Of a DNA stretch of 64,000 nt, positions 10,040 to 21,100 are shown piece by piece (the stretch's first letter is position 1; each line of letters starts with the position of its first letter). A program made the translations under genes and the position numbers. Location of the stretch: contig NZ_SIUB01000002.1 of NCBI RefSeq assembly GCF_004310425.1, forward strand, positions 434,001-498,000. The letters run 5' to 3'. The notes below the pieces were generated by a model. That model saw only the letters and a program-made list of their open reading frames with translations. It had not been told where the DNA came from and ran no database searches. The stretch comes from Hansschlegelia quercus (GTDB taxonomy: Bacteria > Pseudomonadota > Alphaproteobacteria > Rhizobiales > Methylopilaceae).

Positions 10040-11634
10040 TTACGGCGCCGGCGCGTCGGCCTTGAGCAGCCGGTACGTCACGCTGTCGATCAGCGCTTCG
10101 AACGACGCGTCGATGATGTTCGGCGACACGCCGATGGTCGTCCAGCTCTGACCCTCGCCGTCCATCGACTCGATCAGCACGCGGGTGATCGCCTCGGTGC
10201 CGCCGTTCAGGATGCGGACCTTGTAATCCGTCAGCCTCAGGTCGGCGATGAAGGGCTGGTAGCGGCCGAGATCCTTGCGAAGCGCGACGTCGAGCGCGTT
10301 GACCGGGCCGATGCCCTCCGCCGCCGTGATCAGCGGCTCGCCGTCCACCACGACCTTCACCACCGCCTCGGAAACCGTGACAAGTTCGCCCAGCGCGTTG
10401 TGCCGACGCTCCACCATGACCCGGAAGCTCTCGACCGAGAAGAAATCCGGCGCGCGTCCGAGCGTGCGACGGGCGAGCAGCGCGAAGGAGGCGTCGGCGC
10501 CCTCATAGGCGTAGCCCTGCGCCTCACGTTTCTTGATGAGCTCGAGCAGGTCCACGAGGCGCGGGTCGTCGCGTTCGATCTCGACGCCGACACGGGCGAG
10601 TTCGGCCAACAGGTTGGAGCGCCCGCCCTGATCCGAGATCAGCAGCCGGCGGTGATTGCCGACGCGCTCCGGGTCGACGTGCTCGTAGGTCCGCGGGTTC
10701 TTCACGATCGCGGAGGCGTGGATGCCGGCCTTGGTCGCGAAGGCGTTGGCGCCGACATAGGGCGCGTAGCGGTTCGACGTCCGGTTCACGAGTTCGTCGA
10801 ACGAGCGGGACAGCGACGCTAGACCTTCGAGCGCTTCGTCGCCGACGCCGATCTCGTAGCGGTCGGCATATGCCGGCTTCAGCTTCAGCGTCGGAATCAA
10901 CGTGATGAGATTGGCGTTGCCGCAGCGCTCGCCGAGCCCGTTCAGCGTGCCCTGGATGTGGCGCGCGCCCGCGCCGAGAGCCGCGAGCGAATTGGCGACC
11001 GCGAGCCCCATATCGTCATGCGCGTGGATGCCGAGACACGTTCCAGGCACGACGGCGCTCGCGGCCGTGACGATCTCGGAGATCTCCTCCGGCGTGGTTC
11101 CGCCATTGGTGTCGCAGAGCACGACCCAACGGGCGCCGGCCTCGTAGGCCGTCCGCGCGCAGGCTAGCGCGAAATCGGAATTCGCCTTGTAGCCGTCGAA
11201 GAAATGCTCGCAGTCGACCAAGGTCTCTCGACCGGCGGCGACTGAGGAATCCACCGTCTCGCGGATCTGAGCGAGGTTCTCGTCGAGCGTAACGCCGAGC
11301 GCCTCGCGGACGTGGAAGTCCCATGCTTTCGCGACGAAGCAGCATGCGTCGGCGGCCGCCTGCAGCAGGCCTTGAAGTCCTGGATCGTTGGAGACCGAGC
11401 GGCCGGAGCGCTTCGCCATACCGAAGGCGGTGAAGGCGGCACGCGTCGTGCGTTTCTCGGCAAAGAATTCTGTGTCCGTCGGGTTTGCGCCGGGATAGCC
11501 GCCCTCGACATAGTCGACGCCAAGCCCGTCCAGCAGCTTCGCCACCGCGATCTTGTCGGCGAGCGTGAAGTCCACGCCCGCCGTCTGCGCGCCGTCGCGC
11601 AGCGTGGTGTCGAAGAGATAGACGCGCTCGCACG

Positions 11635-11638
<4 letters not shown>
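10040..11638 (-). CDS. cimA: (R)-citramalate synthase
   Basis: Condenses pyruvate with acetyl-CoA to citramalate, giving a threonine-independent route to 2-oxobutyrate and isoleucine. The 532-residue protein has the HMGL-like TIM barrel ([10 protein letters not shown] at residues 9-18; metal-binding HAHDDMG; GNANL) and a C-terminal LeuA-type allosteric domain. The opening [17 protein letters not shown] and total length fit CimA rather than 2-isopropylmalate synthase. The gene overlaps the cysS stop by four bases, suggesting one transcript. Confidence 0.92.
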
Positions 11639-12996
<1,358 letters not shown>

Positions 12997-13387
12997 GCCC
13001 GTCCTCCCTTTCGGCCGGGCGCCACTCTTCTTCTCAAGCAAAGAAAAACGCCGCGGCCAGCCTCTCAGCTATCCGCAGATAATGACGATCCGGTTGATTT
13101 CGGCGGCGCGTCGGGCGGCGGTCATCGCGGCGGGACAATGGCGAGGCGAAAGAGGCCCGTCAAGCCGCTCGGAAATCAGGCGAAACGGCGCCATCAACGG
13201 CTTGCGATGCGGTCGGTGAGTAGCGCTAAGCCTAAGAAGTTCTTGAGAGAAGTGGCGTCCGCATTACCAAGATTTAAGGTGCGACAGTCTGGCGCCTGCC
13301 GGGGCTGGAAGCTATCTATCATCCGGCGAAGGGTGAACCCTTAGGGGTCATCTCAAGCAATCTATCGAGGAACCTTAGGAGGCTACA
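12997..13387 (+). promoter_or_regulatory. pqqA/cysS divergent intergenic region with palindrome and strong ribosome site
   Basis: The 391 bases between cysS and pqqA hold no convincing gene; short frames there lack family features. A perfect inverted repeat AAGGGT-GA-ACCCTT lies at 13329-13342, 46 bases before the pqqA start. Its two-base gap suits a DNA operator better than an RNA hairpin. A near-consensus ribosome site AGGAGG is at 13377-13382, five bases from the pqqA ATG. No clear sigma-70 boxes were picked by eye. That the palindrome regulates the operon is inference. Confidence 0.4.
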
Positions 13388-13468
13388 ATGGCCGTTTGGA
13401 CCGCTCCGATCGTCGAAGAGACCCCCGTTGGTCTCGAAGTGACGTCCTACAGCCCGGCTGAGCTCTGA
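13388..13468 (+). CDS. pqqA: PqqA, precursor peptide of pyrroloquinoline quinone
   Basis: 26-residue peptide that supplies the Glu and Tyr from which PQQ is built. The sequence contains the diagnostic E-V-T-S-Y motif, so Glu17 and Tyr21 are the residues cross-linked by PqqE. The C-terminal end is SPAEL. It has a strong AGGAGG ribosome site, as expected for a peptide needed in excess over the downstream enzymes, and starts the pqqABCDE operon. The gap to pqqB is 51 bases. Confidence 0.96.
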   Translation: MAVWTAPIVEETPVGLEVTSYSPAEL

Positions 13469-13519
13469 GCTCAACCGTGCTTGATCTAGAGGCGATCTGC
13501 GTGATTACGGGCTAAACCC

Positions 13520-14458
13520 ATGTCGTTACGCGTGATCGTCCTCGGATCCGCCGCCGGCGGCGGCTTTCCGCAATGGAATTGCCGTTGTCCGGTGTGCGCT
13601 CTCGCTTGGGATGGCGACTCCCGCGTCAAGCGTCGCACCCAGTCGTCTATCGCGATAGAGACCGGGTCTGGCCGCTGGACGCTGTTCAACGCGTCTCCCG
13701 ACCTCCGCTCCCAGATTCTCGCGACGCCGCGGCTGCAACCAACAGGCCTGCGCGAAACTCCCATCCGCTCCGTGGTGCTGACCAATGGGGACGTCGACCA
13801 CATCGACGGCCTGATCACGCTCCGCGAGCGCTCGCCGCTGACGGTCTACGCCACCAAGCAGATCTCCGAGGTTCTGGACGCCAACTCGATCTTCGGCGTG
13901 CTCGCGCCGGACATGGTGAGCCGTCGCGTCGTCGAGCTTGGCCAGACCATTACAATCGATGACGCCCGGATCGAATTCTTCGCCGTGCCCGGCAAAGCGC
14001 CGCTTTATCTCGAAACCGAGAACCTGAAGATCGGCGACAGCTCGGGCGACACGATCGGCGTCGACGTCCGCAAGGACGGCGAGCGCCTCGTCTATATTCC
14101 TGGCTGCGCGGTCGTGAACGACGACGTCCTCGCGCGGGTCGACGGCGCGGACGTTTTGCTGTTCGACGGCACGGTGTTCGAGGACGACGAGATGCAGCGC
14201 GCAGGCGTTGGCGTGAAGACCGGCCGCCGCATGGGTCATGTGCCGCTTTCGGGCGAAGGCGGGTCAATGGGCGCCTTCGACGGTGTGAAGATCGGCCGGA
14301 AGATCTACATACACATCAACAACACCAACCCTATCCTGATCGAGGGTTCGCCCGAGCGGCGCGCGGTCGAGGCGAAGGGTTGGGAAGTGTCGGAAGACGG
14401 CCTCGGGATCGTCGCCGGCGCTCGGCATGCCGAGGTCCGCGGATCGACCGCGGCCTGA
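13520..14458 (+). CDS. pqqB: PqqB, MBL-fold PQQ biosynthesis protein
   Basis: 312-residue member of the metallo-beta-lactamase fold, thought to act as a hydroxylase late in PQQ synthesis. The N-terminus (VLGSAAGGGFPQWNC) is highly characteristic, and the metal motif is NGDVDHIDG. It lies between pqqA and pqqC, in the classical order. Confidence 0.96.
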   Translation: MSLRVIVLGSAAGGGFPQWNCRCPVCALAWDGDSRVKRRTQSSIAIETGSGRWTLFNASPDLRSQILATPRLQPTGLRETPIRSVVLTNGDVDHIDGLITLRERSPLTVYATKQISEVLDANSIFGVLAPDMVSRRVVELGQTITIDDARIEFFAVPGKAPLYLETENLKIGDSSGDTIGVDVRKDGERLVYIPGCAVVNDDVLARVDGADVLLFDGTVFEDDEMQRAGVGVKTGRRMGHVPLSGEGGSMGAFDGVKIGRKIYIHINNTNPILIEGSPERRAVEAKGWEVSEDGLGIVAGARHAEVRGSTAA

Positions 14459-14480
14459 GCTCACGGCCCGGGAGGATTCG

Positions 14481-15233
14481 ATGACCGAACTGCTGACCGC
14501 TGACGCGCTCGAAGCCGCCCTGCGGGACGTCGGCGCGACGCGCTATCATCACCTGCACCCGTTCCAGCTGCGGCTTCAGTCCGGCGCGTGCTCGCGCGGC
14601 GAGGTCGAGGCGTGGGCGCTGAACCGCTATCTCTACCAGGCCTGCATCCCGCAGAAGGACGCCGCCATCCTTGCCCGCATGGACGACGCGCAGCTCCGCC
14701 GCGAATGGCGCCAGCGCATCATCGACCATGACGGCGAGCGCGAGGGCGAAGGCGGCATCGCCAAATGGCTGAAGCTGACCGACGATCTCGGCCTCGACCG
14801 CGAGGACGTGATGTCCGGCCGGCTGGCGCTCCCTGCGACGAAGTTCGCGGTCAACGCTTATGTCTCGTTCGTGAAGGATCGCTCGCTGCTCGAGGCGATC
14901 GCCTCGTCGCTGACCGAGCTGTTCTCGCCGATGGTGATCAAGATCCGCAGCGCCGGGATGCTGGAGAACTACGACTTCATCACCCCCGAGACGCTCGCCT
15001 ACTTCAACAAGCGCCCGGTTCAGGCCAAGCGCGACAGCGATTTTGCGCTCGACTACGTCAAGCGTTACGCGACGACGCCCGAGCTGCAGCGCGCGGCGAT
15101 CGGCGCGCTCGAATTCAAATGTTCGATGCTCTGGGCCATGTTGGACGCGCTCGAGCATGCCTATCTCTATGCGAAGCCCTGGCCCGACGCGTTCCAGACC
15201 GCAGACCGCGGCCAGCGTCAGGCGGCGGAATGA
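14481..15233 (+). CDS. pqqC: PqqC, pyrroloquinoline-quinone synthase
   Basis: Catalyses the final ring closure and oxidation to PQQ. The 250-residue protein matches the PqqC/TenA-like helical fold: YHHLHPFQLRLQSG, NRYLYQACIPQKDA and ENYDFITPETLAYF. The start with GGAGG eight bases upstream is chosen. Unlike Methylobacterium extorquens, where PqqC and PqqD are fused, here PqqD is a separate gene overlapping by four bases. Confidence 0.96.
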   Translation: MTELLTADALEAALRDVGATRYHHLHPFQLRLQSGACSRGEVEAWALNRYLYQACIPQKDAAILARMDDAQLRREWRQRIIDHDGEREGEGGIAKWLKLTDDLGLDREDVMSGRLALPATKFAVNAYVSFVKDRSLLEAIASSLTELFSPMVIKIRSAGMLENYDFITPETLAYFNKRPVQAKRDSDFALDYVKRYATTPELQRAAIGALEFKCSMLWAMLDALEHAYLYAKPWPDAFQTADRGQRQAAE

Positions 15234-15517
15234 CAGACATCGAAGTGCTCTCGGCCGCCGTACCGAAACTGCCGCGCGGCGTGCGTCTCCGCCGGGACGA
15301 GGTCCGGGACCAATGGCTGCTGCTCGCTCCCGAGCGCGTGCTGCATCCAGACCCGGTCGCGGTCGCCGTTCTCGAACGGTGTGACGGCGTCCGGACGGTG
15401 GACGCGATCGTGGACGACCTCGCGACGGCCTACGCCGCGCCGCGGGAGACCATCGAGGCCGACGTCAAGAAGATGCTGGCCGATCTCCAGGCCAAGCGGG
15501 TGCTCGACCTGGACTGA
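15230..15517 (+). CDS. pqqD: PqqD, PqqA-binding peptide chaperone
   Basis: 95-residue RRE-type protein that binds PqqA and delivers it to PqqE. Family features are [24 protein letters not shown], then two helices containing [11 protein letters not shown] and [11 protein letters not shown]. The start overlaps the pqqC stop (ATGA), and pqqE follows 22 bases on. Confidence 0.95.
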   Translation: MTDIEVLSAAVPKLPRGVRLRRDEVRDQWLLLAPERVLHPDPVAVAVLERCDGVRTVDAIVDDLATAYAAPRETIEADVKKMLADLQAKRVLDLD

Positions 15518-15539
15518 CCTTCCGAGGAGGGAGGGCGAC

Positions 15540-16718
15540 ATGAACGACATGACGATCCCGAACCCGATCGAAGCGGCCCGCGTCGCGCCGCCGGCCCCGC
15601 TCGGCATGCTGGCCGAGCTGACGCACCGCTGCCCGCTCTCCTGCCCCTATTGCTCGAACCCCGTGGAGCTCGACAAGCGCTCCGGCGAGCTCGACACCGA
15701 GACCTGGAAGCGCGTGTTCTCGGAAGCGGCCGCTATGGGCGTGCTGCACCTCCATTTGTCCGGCGGCGAGCCGACGGCGCGCAAGGATATCGTGGAGCTG
15801 ACCGCGCACGCTGTGCAGGTCGGGCTCTACACCAACCTCATCACCTCCGGCATCGGCGTGGCGCGCGAGAAGCTCGAAGAGCTCGCCAACGCAGGCCTCG
15901 ACCACGTCCAGCTTTCGATCCAGGACGCCGAGGCCGAGAACGCCGACAAGATCGCGGGCCTCAAGGGCGCGCACAGCCGCAAGCGGATCTTTGCGGGCTG
16001 GGTGCTGGAGCTTGGCCTGCCGCTGACGATCAACGCCGTGATCCACCGCGGCAATGTCGAGAATATCGAGGCGCTGGTGAACATGGCGCTCGAATTCGGC
16101 GCCCGCCGCGTCGAGATCGCGCATTCGCAATATTACGGCTGGGCGCTTGAAAACCGCCGCCAGCTGATGCCGACCCGAGATCAGGTCATGCGCGCCGCGG
16201 CCACCGTCGAGCGCCTGCGCGACGAGCTCAAGGGCAAGCTCGTCATCGACGCCGTGGTGCCGGACTACTACGCCAAGCGTCCGAAACCGTGCGTCGGCGG
16301 CTGGGGCCGCCAGTCGCTCAACGTCACGCCGCAGGGCAAGGTGCTGCCGTGCCACGCGGCCGAGACGATCAAGCACCTCGAATTCGACTACGTCACCGAC
16401 CGCAGCTTGCCCGACATCTGGGCGAACTCCTCCTCTTTCGAAGCCTATCGCGGCACGAGCTGGATGAAGGAGCCCTGCACCTCCTGTCCGCGCAAGGAGA
16501 TCGATTTCGGCGGCTGCCGCTGCCAGGCGCTGGCGATCGCCGGCGATCCCGCGCAGGCCGATCCCGCCTGCTCGCTGTCGCCGTTCCACGCCAAGATCAC
16601 GGCGCTCGCGATCAAGGACGCGGTCGCCGACGCGCCGGACTACATCTACCGCCGCTTCGGCGCGACGTCGGGCAATGCTCGCGTGCAGATCACCCGCAAC
16701 GGCGCGCCTGCCGAATAA
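15540..16718 (+). CDS. pqqE: PqqE, radical SAM enzyme of PQQ synthesis
   Basis: Forms the Glu-Tyr carbon-carbon bond in PqqA. The 392-residue protein has the radical SAM cluster CPLSCPYC (Cys31, 35, 38), the SAM motif LSGGEP and a SPASM-type C-terminal domain with many cysteines ([17 protein letters not shown]). A GGAGGGAGG stretch precedes the ATG. No pqqF/G protease gene is present in the window, so PqqA processing would depend on a gene elsewhere. Confidence 0.96.
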   Translation: MNDMTIPNPIEAARVAPPAPLGMLAELTHRCPLSCPYCSNPVELDKRSGELDTETWKRVFSEAAAMGVLHLHLSGGEPTARKDIVELTAHAVQVGLYTNLITSGIGVAREKLEELANAGLDHVQLSIQDAEAENADKIAGLKGAHSRKRIFAGWVLELGLPLTINAVIHRGNVENIEALVNMALEFGARRVEIAHSQYYGWALENRRQLMPTRDQVMRAAATVERLRDELKGKLVIDAVVPDYYAKRPKPCVGGWGRQSLNVTPQGKVLPCHAAETIKHLEFDYVTDRSLPDIWANSSSFEAYRGTSWMKEPCTSCPRKEIDFGGCRCQALAIAGDPAQADPACSLSPFHAKITALAIKDAVADAPDYIYRRFGATSGNARVQITRNGAPAE

Positions 16719-16809
16719 CACCCCGGGGACAACGCTTCCTTGGCGTATTCGGGCGGCGCGCTTATGTTGGGCGCGTCCCCGACACGCATGCCTTTGAGCC
16801 GCCCGAACG

Positions 16810-17637
16810 ATGACCTTCGTCGACGCCCAAACTGCCCCGCTTCGCAAGAACGGGACGATCAAGATCCACGGACCTGATGCTTTCGAGGGAATGCGGAAGG
16901 CGGGCCGTCTGGTCGCCGAGGCGCTCGACATGCTGTCGGATCACGTGAAGCCGGGCGTCACGACCGAGGCGCTCGACAAGCTCGCGCTCGAGTTTGGCAT
17001 GGACCACGGCGCGCTGCCGGCCTGCCTCTATTACCGCGGCTATTCCCACACGATCTGCACGTCGATCAACCACGTCGTCTGCCACGGCATCCCGAACGAC
17101 AAGCCGCTGCGCGAAGGGGACATCGTCAATGTCGACGTCACCTACATCCTCGACGGCTGGCACGGCGATTCGAGCCGGATGTTTGCGATCGGCGCGATTC
17201 CGCGCCGCGCCGAGCGGCTGATCGAGATCACCTACGAATCACTGAACCGCGGCATCGCGGCCATTCGCCCGGGCGCCACCACGGGTGACATCGGCGCCGC
17301 TATCCAGCGCTACGCCGAGGGCGAGCGCGCCTCGGTCGTGCGCGACTTCTGCGGTCATGGCATCGGCCGGCTGTTTCATGACGAGCCGAACATCCTGCAT
17401 TACGGCCGCCCCGGCGAAGGCGCAGAGTTGAAGCCCGGCATGCTGTTCACGGTCGAGCCGATGATCAATCTCGGCCGGCCGCACGTGAAGATCCTCGGCG
17501 ACGGCTGGACCGCGGTCACCCGCGACCGTTCGCTCTCGGCCCAGTTCGAGCACATGGTCGGCGTGACCGAAGACGGCTGCGAGGTCTTCACGCACTCGCC
17601 CCGCGGCATCGAGATGCCGGTTTTTACCGCGGCCTGA
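16810..17637 (+). CDS. map: Methionine aminopeptidase, type I
   Basis: Removes the initiator methionine. The 275-residue enzyme has the metal ligands of the pita-bread fold: Asp in NVDVTY, Asp in GDSSRMF, His in GHGIGRLFHDEP, Glu in TVEPMI and Glu in QFEHMVG. It follows pqqE on the same strand by 91 bases. Core copies of map are often next to radC in alphaproteobacteria, as here. Confidence 0.95.
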   Translation: MTFVDAQTAPLRKNGTIKIHGPDAFEGMRKAGRLVAEALDMLSDHVKPGVTTEALDKLALEFGMDHGALPACLYYRGYSHTICTSINHVVCHGIPNDKPLREGDIVNVDVTYILDGWHGDSSRMFAIGAIPRRAERLIEITYESLNRGIAAIRPGATTGDIGAAIQRYAEGERASVVRDFCGHGIGRLFHDEPNILHYGRPGEGAELKPGMLFTVEPMINLGRPHVKILGDGWTAVTRDRSLSAQFEHMVGVTEDGCEVFTHSPRGIEMPVFTAA

Positions 17638-17663
17638 TCGAGATGTTCTACTTGCTTCGAGAC

Positions 17664-17681
17664 GCCTTCCTGTCGGAAGGC
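17664..17681 (+). terminator. Possible hairpin downstream of map
   Basis: GCCTTCC-TGTC-GGAAGGC forms a 7-base-pair stem with a four-base loop 27 bases after the map stop. A second inverted repeat, GCAGCC/GGCTGC, lies at 17705-17726. Neither is followed by a T-run, so intrinsic termination is doubtful. The structure could instead be an RNA-stabilising stem. Confidence 0.3.
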
Positions 17682-17820
17682 TCCTCAGCATAAGGGCCGT
17701 TGAAGCAGCCATGCTGAGAAGGCTGCCGTAACAGCCGTTTCGAAGCTTGCAGGCGCTTGCCGTTCGCGAGGTCCCGCTTCACGGTAGGCGTCAAAGACGT
17801 CGTCCCCGAGCCGAGCGCAG

Positions 17821-18564
17821 ATGCCCGTCGAACACGAAGACGCCCTCCCCGGCTTCGATGAGGCGCCCGTCAAAAAGCAGCCGCCGTCTGAAGAGCCCCA
17901 TTATCTCGGCCACCGCGCCCGGCTGAAGGCTCGCTTCCTCGAAGGCGGGCCGGAGTCGCTCGCGGATTATGAGCTTCTCGAAGTCGTGCTGTTCCGCACG
18001 ATTCCCCGCTCGGACGTGAAGCCGCTGGCCAAGCATCTGATCGCGACCTTCGGGTCGTTCGCGGACGTGCTGGCCGCGCCTTACGAGCGGCTGGTCGAGA
18101 TAAAGGGGATCAAGGACGCGACCGCGACCGACTTCAAGATCGTCGAGGCCGCGGCCAGGCGCTTCGCCAAGGGAGCGGTGACCAAACGGCGGGCGCTGTC
18201 GTCGTGGTCGTCGGTCATCGATTACTGCCGCACCGCGATGGCGTTCGACGACCGCGAGCGTTTCCGAATCCTGTTCCTCGACAAGAAAAACGGCCTGATC
18301 GCCGACGAGGTGCAGCAGACCGGGACGATCGACCACACGCCGGTCTATCCGCGCGAGGTCGTGCGCCGCGCGCTAGAGCTGAGGGCGAGCGCGCTGATCC
18401 TCGTGCACAATCATCCCTCCGGCGACCCGACGCCAAGCCGCGCCGACATCGAGATGACGCGGACCATCGTCGACATCGCCAAGCCGCTCGGCATCGAGGT
18501 CCATGACCATGTCATCGTGGGACGCGAAGGCCACGCGAGCTTCAGGGCCCTCAAGCTGATATGA
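17821..18564 (+). CDS. radC: RadC family JAB-domain protein
   Basis: 247-residue protein with an N-terminal helix-hairpin-helix region ([10 protein letters not shown]) and a C-terminal JAMM/MPN domain showing [16 protein letters not shown]. The name RadC comes from an old repair phenotype now doubted; the enzymatic role is unsettled. The N-terminal pattern [25 protein letters not shown] (given here in part: [12 protein letters not shown]) is typical. It is separated from map by a gene-free stretch. Confidence 0.92.
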   Translation: MPVEHEDALPGFDEAPVKKQPPSEEPHYLGHRARLKARFLEGGPESLADYELLEVVLFRTIPRSDVKPLAKHLIATFGSFADVLAAPYERLVEIKGIKDATATDFKIVEAAARRFAKGAVTKRRALSSWSSVIDYCRTAMAFDDRERFRILFLDKKNGLIADEVQQTGTIDHTPVYPREVVRRALELRASALILVHNHPSGDPTPSRADIEMTRTIVDIAKPLGIEVHDHVIVGREGHASFRALKLI

Positions 18565-18674
18565 CCGATCAAAGGGCGACGCGGCGCCGAAAAATGGGGC
18601 GCCGAACCCCTTTCCACGCGCGTTCAGCGGATTAGCATCTCTCCAGTCGTTTGCGTCACAGGAGTACGCCTCGC

Positions 18675-20093
18675 TTGCCCAGAGCCTTCGACGAGATGAC
18701 GCTCGCGGACGGGTCTATCCGCTCCGCCTATGCCAAGCTCGCAGACTGGCTCAGCGGCGCTCCCGCCGATCTGCTGCAGTATCGCGTCAAGGAGGCGGAG
18801 CTCCTGTTCCGCCGCATCGGCATCACCTTCGCGGTCTATGGTGATCAGCAGGCCCAGGAGCGGCTGATCCCGTTCGACATCATTCCCCGCATCATCACGG
18901 CGAAGGAATGGTCGATCCTGACCAAGGGTCTGGAGCAGCGCGTATCGGCGCTGAATCGCTACATCTCGGACGTCTACGGCAAGCGTGAGATTCTCCGCGC
19001 CGGCGTGGTACCCGAAGATCTCGTGTTCCAGAACGAGGCGTTCCGCCCGGAGATGGCCGGCAAGACGCCGCCGCACGATCTCTGGGTGCACATCGCCGGC
19101 ATCGACATCGTCCGGGTCGATTCCGAGACCTTTTACGTGCTCGAGGACAATGCGCGGACGCCGTCGGGCGTCTCCTACATGCTGGAGAACCGCGAGGTGA
19201 TGATCCGGCTCTTTCCGGAGCTGTTCGCCAAGCACCGGGTCGCGCCTGTCGAGCGTTACGCCGATGAGCTGCTGGCCACGCTCCGCTCGCTTGCGCCGCG
19301 CACCTCCTCGGCCGATCCCAACGTCGTGCTGATGACGCCCGGCGTCTACAACTCGGCCTATTACGAGCACTCGTTTTTGGCCGACAAGCTCGGCATCGAG
19401 CTCGTCGAGGGCCGCGATCTCTTCGTGCGCGACGACGTCGTCTACATGCGCACGACGGAAGGCCCTCAGCGCGTCGACGTCATCTACCGGCGTATCGACG
19501 ACGAGTTCATCGATCCGCTGGTGTTCCGCCCGGATTCGGCGCTCGGCGTGCCTGGGCTGATGAGCGCCTACCACGCCGGCAACGTCACGCTGACCAACGC
19601 CGTCGGCACCGGCGTCGCCGACGACAAGGCGATCTACAGCTACATGCCGGAGATCATAAAGTTCTACCTCGGCGAAGAGCCGATCCTGAAGAACGTGCCG
19701 ACCTATCGCTGCCGCGAGCCCGAAGCGTTGAAATACGTGCTCGACCATCTCGATGAATTGGTCGTGAAAGAGGTCCATGGCTCGGGGGGCTACGGCATGC
19801 TTGTCGGGCCGCACGCCTCGAAGGAGCAGATCGAGCTGTTCCGCGCCAAACTCAAGGCCTCGCCCGCGGGCTTCATCGCCCAGCCGACGCTCGCCCTGTC
19901 CACCTGCCCGACTTACGTGGAATCCGGCGTCTCGCCGCGCCACGTCGACCTCCGCCCGTTCGTGCTCACCGGCTCCGACGGCGCCCGGATCGTCCCCGGC
20001 GGCCTGACCCGCGTCGCGATGCGCGAGGGCTCGCTGGTGGTGAACTCCAGCCAGGGCGGCGGCACCAAGGACACATGGGTGCTCGACGAATGA
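18675..20093 (+). CDS. Circularly permuted type 2 ATP-grasp protein
   Basis: 472-residue protein of the DUF404/DUF407 circularly permuted ATP-grasp family, predicted to form amide or peptide bonds. Typical segments are FDEMTLADGSIR, VLEDNARTPSGVSYMLENR and VVKEVHGSGGYGMLVGP. A TTG is chosen as start because an AGGAG lies ten bases upstream; another in-frame TTG is eight codons further upstream. It is the first of four clustered genes (ATP-grasp, alpha-E, transglutaminase, Anbu peptidase), a grouping known from comparative genomics. Confidence 0.9.
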   Translation: MPRAFDEMTLADGSIRSAYAKLADWLSGAPADLLQYRVKEAELLFRRIGITFAVYGDQQAQERLIPFDIIPRIITAKEWSILTKGLEQRVSALNRYISDVYGKREILRAGVVPEDLVFQNEAFRPEMAGKTPPHDLWVHIAGIDIVRVDSETFYVLEDNARTPSGVSYMLENREVMIRLFPELFAKHRVAPVERYADELLATLRSLAPRTSSADPNVVLMTPGVYNSAYYEHSFLADKLGIELVEGRDLFVRDDVVYMRTTEGPQRVDVIYRRIDDEFIDPLVFRPDSALGVPGLMSAYHAGNVTLTNAVGTGVADDKAIYSYMPEIIKFYLGEEPILKNVPTYRCREPEALKYVLDHLDELVVKEVHGSGGYGMLVGPHASKEQIELFRAKLKASPAGFIAQPTLALSTCPTYVESGVSPRHVDLRPFVLTGSDGARIVPGGLTRVAMREGSLVVNSSQGGGTKDTWVLDE

Positions 20094-20145
20094 GCGCGCC
20101 TGGTTCCTCCCCTAGCCTTTCCGCAATCAAGAGCCGCGTGACGCC

Positions 20146-21087
20146 TTGCTGAGCCGCACCGCCGACAATCTGTTCTGGCTCTCCCGCTACGTCGAGCGCG
20201 CAGAATCGCTCGCGCGGATCCTTGAGACCACGCAGCGGCTCGCCTCGCTGCCGGCGGCCTATGGCGGGCTCACCAACGAATGGGAGAGCGCGCTTGCGAC
20301 CGCCGGCGCTTCCGAGACCTTCTTCGCCAAGCATGACGAGGCGACGCAGGACACCGTCGTCGCCCACATCGCCTTCGACCGCGACAACCCCTCCTCGATC
20401 CTGAACTGCGTCGAGACCGCGCGGCACAACGCACGCTCGGTGCGCACCGCGCTCACCATCGAGATGTGGGAGGCGATCAACGGCGCGTGGCTCGAACTCC
20501 GCCGCATGGCCGACCGCAAGCTCGAAGGCGAGGAGCTGACGCGCTTCCTCGGTTGGGTGAAGGAGATCGGGCTACGCTTCGACGGATCGGCGCACCGCAC
20601 GATGCTTCGCAACGACATCTACGATTTCTCGCGCGTCGGCATGCTGCTGGAGCGCGCCGACAACACCGCGCGCATCCTCGACGTGAAGTACCACTTGCTG
20701 CTTCCCGAGCAGGGCGAGGTCGGCGGCGGCCTCGACTACTATCAGTGGTCGGCGATCCTGCGCGCGGTCTCCGCCGTCACGAGCTACCACTGGGTCTATC
20801 GGCAGAGCCTGAAGCCCTGGCTGGTGGCGGATCTGCTGATCCTGAACGATCAGATGCCGCGGTCGCTTGCGGCATGTTACGCGGAGCTTGTCCGCCATCT
20901 CGATCATCTCGCCCGCAGCTATGGCCGCCAGGGCGAGGCGCAGCGCATCGCCCGCAGCGGGCGGGTGAACCTTGAAAACGGCGACATCCGCTCCGTCTTC
21001 CAAAGCGGACTGCACGAGTTCATCACGAAGTTCATCGGCGACAACAACCGGCTGGGCGCCGCGATCCACGCGCAGTACCTCGCCTGA
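20146..21087 (+). CDS. Alpha-E domain protein (DUF403)
   Basis: 313-residue all-helical protein of the alpha-E family, nearly always encoded beside circularly permuted ATP-grasp and transglutaminase genes. The start is a TTG giving LSRTADNLFWLSRYVERAES, the diagnostic N-terminus; no ATG fits. It lies 52 bases after the ATP-grasp gene and 13 bases before the transglutaminase gene. Its biochemical role is not established. Confidence 0.9.
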   Translation: MLSRTADNLFWLSRYVERAESLARILETTQRLASLPAAYGGLTNEWESALATAGASETFFAKHDEATQDTVVAHIAFDRDNPSSILNCVETARHNARSVRTALTIEMWEAINGAWLELRRMADRKLEGEELTRFLGWVKEIGLRFDGSAHRTMLRNDIYDFSRVGMLLERADNTARILDVKYHLLLPEQGEVGGGLDYYQWSAILRAVSAVTSYHWVYRQSLKPWLVADLLILNDQMPRSLAACYAELVRHLDHLARSYGRQGEAQRIARSGRVNLENGDIRSVFQSGLHEFITKFIGDNNRLGAAIHAQYLA

Positions 21088-21100
21088 TGGCCGACCCGCG

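Noticed and set aside
15465-16931. 488-codon minus-strand frame across pqqE
   Set aside because: Antisense shadow of the unmistakable radical SAM gene pqqE.
17664-17726. Strong intrinsic terminator after map
   Set aside because: Two stems are present but there is no T-run; kept only as a low-confidence hairpin.
18624-19943. 439-codon minus-strand frame
   Set aside because: Shadow of the ATP-grasp gene, which has clear family motifs on the plus strand.
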